NCBI GenBank assembly: GCA_019308995.1
Contig: JAFDHD010000012.1
Location: forward strand, 1 to 52,649
Length of the DNA stretch: 52,649 nucleotides
DNA from: Deltaproteobacteria bacterium
GTDB taxonomy: Bacteria; Desulfobacterota; Desulfarculia; Adiutricales; JAFDHD01
Direction of reading: 5' to 3'
The notes under the pieces are model-generated. The model saw only the letters and a program-made list of their open reading frames with translations. It did no database searches and was not told the origin of the DNA. Made by a program: the position numbers and the translations under genes. Below, piece after piece: positions 49,896 to 52,649 of this stretch (the stretch's first letter is position 1; every line of letters starts with the position of its first letter).

Positions 49896-50807
49896 TTAAT
49901 TTTCAAGCTTCCTCCTGATTCCAGCCAGGCCGATTAATCCGCTTCCGAGAAGGAGGATGGTGGCGGGTACGGGTACGGCGGGGGATGTAGTAAAAATACC
50001 ATCGGCATCATAGCTGGCGTCATAAAGCAGAAGTCGGCTGGGGCCGTCGACTGGGAAATCTAATAGAACCAAATCGCCATATGGTGTAAAGGCCATCCCA
50101 TAGATTATCCCAACACCAGGGTCAAAGACCGTTGTCAGTCCAGTTCCATCTGGAGCAATTTCCTTTATAACTCCACCAGAGTCAGCAAAGAATAAATTTC
50201 CGGAATTAGGATTAAATCCTAAGGCCCAGGCCGCTCCACCCATATTAATTTGGCTGAGAATCGTGCCATTAGCAGGATCGATTTCAGTAATACCTCCAGG
50301 GCTGGTAACTGCTGACACCCAGATTCGGTCGGTAACTGGGTCAACTGTCAGACTATTAGGATCTTCAGAATTATCGCCCGGACCGAATAGGTCAAATGGT
50401 CCCATCGTTACATGACCGTTGATGTCAGTTTCAAAAAAAGCGTCATAGGTGATGAGGGTTCCTCCAGCATCATCATCGCTGACGTGGAGAATGCGACCAG
50501 TGGCGGGATTGTATTCTGAACCGTGGTTGTCTATACGAATACCGTTACCTAAAGCAAACGAACCAAGGAGGGTGGAGGTTATTGGGTCAATGCGATGGTA
50601 TTGTTCATCAACATAGTTGGCGAGGTAGAGTTCATCGCCCACTACATCAACCTCAATAGTTGCAGGATTTCCAATTAAAGGGGTTAAATCTATGATCTTT
50701 ACCAAAGAAAAACTGGCTGCATGAGTTTGCGCTGAAATGGTGAATATGATTGCGAATGAGATCAAAAGCACTCCAAAACTTCTGATGATTTTATCTATCT
50801 TTTTCAT
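49896..50807 (-). CDS. PEP-CTERM protein with beta-propeller (NHL/SMP-like) repeats
   Basis: The 303-residue protein begins with a signal peptide (MKKIDKIIRSFGVLLISFAI, cleavage near THAASF). It has repeats of the kind NPATIEVDVVGDELYLANYV, DPVTDRIWVSAVTSPGGITE and NSGNLFFADSGGVIKEIAPD, which resemble a six-bladed propeller. It ends with the sorting signal VPVPATILLLGSGLIGLAGI and RRKLEN. It should be exported and handled by an exosortase. The propeller may bind a ligand or polysaccharide. ATG 50807 has GAGGAGGGG upstream; a longer frame to 50861 would disrupt the signal peptide. A second PEP-CTERM protein is at 7493-8077. Confidence 0.83.
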   Translation of the reverse strand: MKKIDKIIRSFGVLLISFAIIFTISAQTHAASFSLVKIIDLTPLIGNPATIEVDVVGDELYLANYVDEQYHRIDPITSTLLGSFALGNGIRIDNHGSEYNPATGRILHVSDDDAGGTLITYDAFFETDINGHVTMGPFDLFGPGDNSEDPNSLTVDPVTDRIWVSAVTSPGGITEIDPANGTILSQINMGGAAWALGFNPNSGNLFFADSGGVIKEIAPDGTGLTTVFDPGVGIIYGMAFTPYGDLVLLDFPVDGPSRLLLYDASYDADGIFTTSPAVPVPATILLLGSGLIGLAGIRRKLEN

Positions 50808-51092
50808 TACGTTTCCCCTCCTCAGAGCACTTGGCTTGCGCCATTTAATTTTTAATTTCATCCATTAAACCAAAAACGTGTAAAACTGTCAATCAGGCAA
50901 GAATATGAATTTCCTTGATTCTTTTACTCAGGGCCGTAAGCCTCTGGGCCATAAAAAAACCACCATAATTCAAGGATTTTTCTGAAATTAGAAAAATAGC
51001 CGTTTTCCGCCAGTTAAAGAGATTTTAAAGAGTTAGGGTGTTGAATCGTTTTAAATCATGGCGAATCATAAAAAAGGCCGCACCCTGGCTGC

Positions 51093-51114
51093 ACCCCGCA
51101 CCCGCGGGGTTTTT
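51093..51114 (+). terminator. Orphan rho-independent terminator
   Basis: CCCCGC (51094-51099) pairs with GCGGGG (51104-51109) around ACCC, with A-T extending the stem by one pair, and is followed by five T. The nearest plus-strand gene upstream ends 1.3 kb away, so this may end an unrecognised small RNA. Confidence 0.65.
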
Positions 51115-51363
51115 ATTGGCTTCCAGGAGGCATTTTAGAGTATAATAGACACATTTACGAGTACGGTTGGCTGTTAAAGGTAAATTCGCTTCGTGGTGGG
51201 CGAAAATATAATTTTTAAACACCTGAGAATTTACGCATGAAAGAGCAACTACAATCTTGGGTGCTTGACCTCTACGCCTGGGCTTCCACTGCTCCAGTAT
51301 TTATACAGGTCGCTCTTATTGATTAGATAAGTATCTGAAATCATTTATAAGAAAAAATAATAC

Positions 51364-51416
51364 TTGACATTTTTCATTAAAGATGTATGCTTTGTACAGA
51401 AAGGATAGTTTGTACA
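51364..51416 (+). promoter_or_regulatory. Toxin-antitoxin promoter with two TGTACA operator cores
   Basis: TTGACA (51364-51369) and TATGCT (51386-51391) are 16 bases apart. TGTACA occurs at 51393-51398 and 51411-51416, 18 bases apart. The same TGTACA core is known in the yefM-yoeB operator of E. coli, which suggests self-repression here. Confidence 0.6.
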
Positions 51417-51444
51417 AATAGCGAACGATGAAAGGAGCGGTACA

Positions 51445-51690
51445 ATGGCTAGTTATCCTCTAGGGGCGGCTAGGAGTAATTTTACGGAAATAATTAACAA
51501 GGTTACTTATGGTGGCGAAAGAATAACAATAACTAAATATGGTAAAGATGCGGCTGCTATTGTATCGTTGGATGATTTGAATCTGTTGGAAGCCATCGAA
51601 ACACAAATTGATATTAAGGAAGCTTTGGAAGCATTAAAAGAACCAGGTTCTACACCCTGGGAGCAAGTGAAAAAGGATTTGAATTTATAG
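51445..51690 (+). CDS. Phd/YefM-type antitoxin
   Basis: The 81-residue protein begins MASYPLGAARSNFTEIINKV and continues with GGERITITKYGKDAAAIVSL, the DNA-binding N-terminal domain of Phd/YefM antitoxins. The C-terminal part (AIETQIDIKEALEALKEPGS) should wrap around the toxin. GGAGCGG precedes ATG 51445. The toxin gene follows three bases after the stop codon, and the operators upstream have the family core TGTACA. The pair probably stabilises this stretch of the chromosome or responds to stress. Confidence 0.85.
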   Translation: MASYPLGAARSNFTEIINKVTYGGERITITKYGKDAAAIVSLDDLNLLEAIETQIDIKEALEALKEPGSTPWEQVKKDLNL

Positions 51691-51693
51691 TTT

Positions 51694-51972
51694 GTGTCAT
51701 ACAAGATTAAATTAAAACCCGTAGCCGTTAAGCAGTTATTGAAACTTGAACCGAGGTTCCAGGCTCAAATAAGCAGAAAAATAGATGCATTAGCCGAAGA
51801 GCCTCGGCCAGCAGGCGTTGAGAAATTAGCTGAAGCTGAGCGTCTTTATCGCATACGTTCTGGCAATTATCGAATTATTTATCAACTCAATGATGACGAG
51901 TCTCTTGTGTTGGTTGTTAGAATAGGCGATAGAAAAGAAATATATAAGAAATTAGCTGTTCTGATAGATTAA
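51694..51972 (+). CDS. RelE/ParE-family toxin
   Basis: The 92-residue protein (GTG start at 51694) has the RelE/ParE fold with YKIKLKPVAVKQLLKLEPRF at the start and RLYRIRSGNYRIIYQL near the middle. IGDRKEIYKKL ends it. RelE-type toxins cut mRNA on the ribosome, while ParE-type toxins attack gyrase. The R-x-R-x-G-x-Y-R-I-I-Y phrase is typical of the RelE side. It is coupled to the antitoxin gene by a three-base gap and ends with a strong terminator. Confidence 0.85.
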   Translation: MSYKIKLKPVAVKQLLKLEPRFQAQISRKIDALAEEPRPAGVEKLAEAERLYRIRSGNYRIIYQLNDDESLVLVVRIGDRKEIYKKLAVLID

Positions 51973-51991
51973 TCAAACCCCACCCCTACTT

Positions 51992-52018
51992 ATCCCCGGC
52001 TCTGTCCGGGGATTTTTA
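51992..52018 (+). terminator. Rho-independent terminator after the toxin gene
   Basis: ATCCCCGG (51992-51999) pairs exactly with CCGGGGAT (52006-52013) around CTCTGT, followed by TTTTATT. It lies 19 bases after the toxin stop codon. Confidence 0.85.
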
Positions 52019-52041
52019 TTTAAGTCTATAAAAAATATTCC

Positions 52042-52441
52042 CTACCATGCTTCCATGATAGGTTGATATTTTCCCCTTGGCGGGTGGCCCCGACAACTAT
52101 TATTGTCGGGGTGCGTCAGCACAGGAGGTCTGCTTATGGCGCTCATCCAATCTCCTTTCCAACTAATACCCCGATAGGCTTGATCTCGCCTGAGATTGCG
52201 CTTGATAAGCACAGAGCTTCGCTGTTTCCATTGTTTCATAAAAAAGCTTCAGCTCTCCTTCCCCGGGGAACCATACCAAGGCATGGACATGATCAGGCAT
52301 GACCAAAAAATCAAGACAGCGCCCGTTTTGTTTTGCCAGATGTGATAAAATACGCAGGACCTTCAAGATCATGGATAAGCCGTTTTTCCATGGGTTCATC
52401 ACATCCGGCCAGCCTGTTTCGATCAACCTCTTGTCAACCAT
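52042..52441 (-). pseudogene. Decayed REP-associated tyrosine (Y1/IS200-like) transposase
   Basis: The minus strand shows a frame with CLDFLVMPDHVHALVWFPGE, whose HVH is the metal-binding HUH motif of Y1 transposases. The expected N-terminal part is short (MVDKRLIETGWPDVMNPWKN). Near 52236, after GELKLF, the family continuation (KQWKQRSSVLIKRNL) lies in the next frame, so one base was lost or gained in a run of six T. The second frame then runs into the 69-bp repeat at 52080-52148 and ends. RAYT proteins act on REP hairpins, which fits the repeat copy here. The catalytic Tyr was not located. Confidence 0.7.
52080..52148. repeat. 69-bp hairpin-bearing repeat, copy 2
   Basis: This copy differs from 48768-48836 at three positions. 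It has CCCCGACAA pairing with TTGTCGGGG (52088-52111) around a six-base loop. It overlaps the 3' end of the decayed Y1 transposase frame, as expected for a REP element flanking its transposase. Confidence 0.85.
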
Positions 52442-52649
52442 TCAATAATAAGGACATCGGTGGCTATAAAAACTATTTTGAAGTGAAGGGTTCAATTTGT
52501 AAAATGATCATTTAAATGATAAATAACCGCTGCCTGCCCTCTCTGCCTATAATGATTGGACACTCACCCCTTGATAAATTAATGTAGAAAGAAGGGGGCG
52601 AGAGAGGAAGACAGAGGTGATAGATGCGAGAGAGGGAGAAGCGACTGTG
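52442..52649. other. Trailing non-coding stretch
   Basis: The last 208 bases carry no recognised gene. The end is purine-rich (GAAAGAAGGGGGCGAGAGAG) and may belong to a neighbouring region outside the window. Confidence 0.35.

Larger units (their letters stand above)
50808..51444. other. Intergenic region with orphan terminator and antitoxin promoter
   Basis: About 640 bases. The centre has a terminator at 51093-51114 with no gene before it on the plus strand. A possible promoter-like TATAAT follows at 51142-51147. The last 90 bases are the toxin-antitoxin promoter and operators. Confidence 0.5.

Noticed and set aside
50880-51000. A c-di-GMP riboswitch before the PEP-CTERM propeller gene
   Set aside because: A GGGCC-containing small hairpin is present on the minus strand, but the conserved core of the GEMM class was not found.
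51025-51222. Minus-strand open frame of 65 codons
   Set aside because: It is read across the orphan terminator hairpin, and its translation shows no known motif; no ribosome site was seen.

Overview
The window reads as a chromosomal segment from a strictly anaerobic bacterium, most likely a member of the Desulfobacterota (former Deltaproteobacteria). The grounds are gene content, not a database match: benzoyl-CoA reductase / 2-hydroxyacyl-CoA dehydratase type genes with their ATP-driven activators, many acyl-CoA enzymes, an electron-transfer flavoprotein linked to a GlcD-type flavoenzyme, MTH1175/NifX-like and DUF5320 proteins, and two PEP-CTERM proteins. No rRNA or tRNA gene, CRISPR array or complete insertion sequence was seen.

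Layout. 1-10.6 kb is a mixed housekeeping region: a zinc-ribbon/PQQ-propeller membrane protein, a cysteine-free CMD protein, a secreted M28-like protein, a DUF268-like methyltransferase, TrmO, a polytopic membrane protein that appears frameshifted from its TPR tail, a PEP-CTERM protein, a divergent phosphoglycerate kinase and a NUDT19-like Nudix hydrolase. 11.0-18.8 kb is an acyl-CoA block: crotonase, DUF35 protein plus thiolase, epimerase-like VOC protein, an acyl-CoA ligase remnant, a duplicated VOC protein, then (after a lytic transglycosylase/DUF350 group) a second thiolase. 18.9-22.1 kb holds a TPR-like membrane protein, a small conserved protein, a sirtuin and an M20 amidohydrolase.

22.3-28.1 kb is the most unusual part. 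An acetyl-CoA-synthase-beta-like protein that lacks the C-G-C nickel motif and a CooC-type ATPase run towards a four-gene minus-strand operon of two benzoyl-CoA-reductase/dehydratase subunits and two short activator ATPases. No CO dehydrogenase is present. 28.6-40.4 kb continues with acyl-CoA metabolism: two acyl-CoA dehydrogenases (one without the usual catalytic Glu), a C-terminally truncated 3-hydroxyacyl-CoA dehydrogenase, a PaaG-like crotonase, an enolase-superfamily enzyme, an EtfB-EtfA-GlcD operon and an AMP-forming acyl-CoA ligase. Together these genes suggest anaerobic breakdown of an aromatic, alicyclic or branched acid through CoA thioesters, with Etf collecting the electrons. The substrate cannot be read from the sequence.

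41.1-45.7 kb is an eight-gene minus-strand operon for iron-sulfur or metal cofactor chemistry: two DUF5320 proteins, an FmdB-type zinc ribbon, a NifX/MTH1175-like protein, a NifU/IscU-like scaffold, a radical SAM enzyme, a ferredoxin and an MBL-fold protein. Three of its proteins share Gly/Met/Arg-rich and coiled-coil segments. It is preceded by a strong sigma70-like promoter between two GAAC-N4-GTTC palindromes. 46-52.6 kb is a looser region with a CaiB-type CoA-transferase remnant, an aldo/keto reductase, a UroD-like protein, a Sel1-repeat protein, a PEP-CTERM propeller, a YefM/RelE-type toxin-antitoxin pair, and a decayed REP-associated (Y1) transposase whose end carries one copy of a 69-bp hairpin repeat also found 3.3 kb upstream. 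Several decayed genes and scattered hairpin repeats mark this chromosome as one with ongoing gene erosion.
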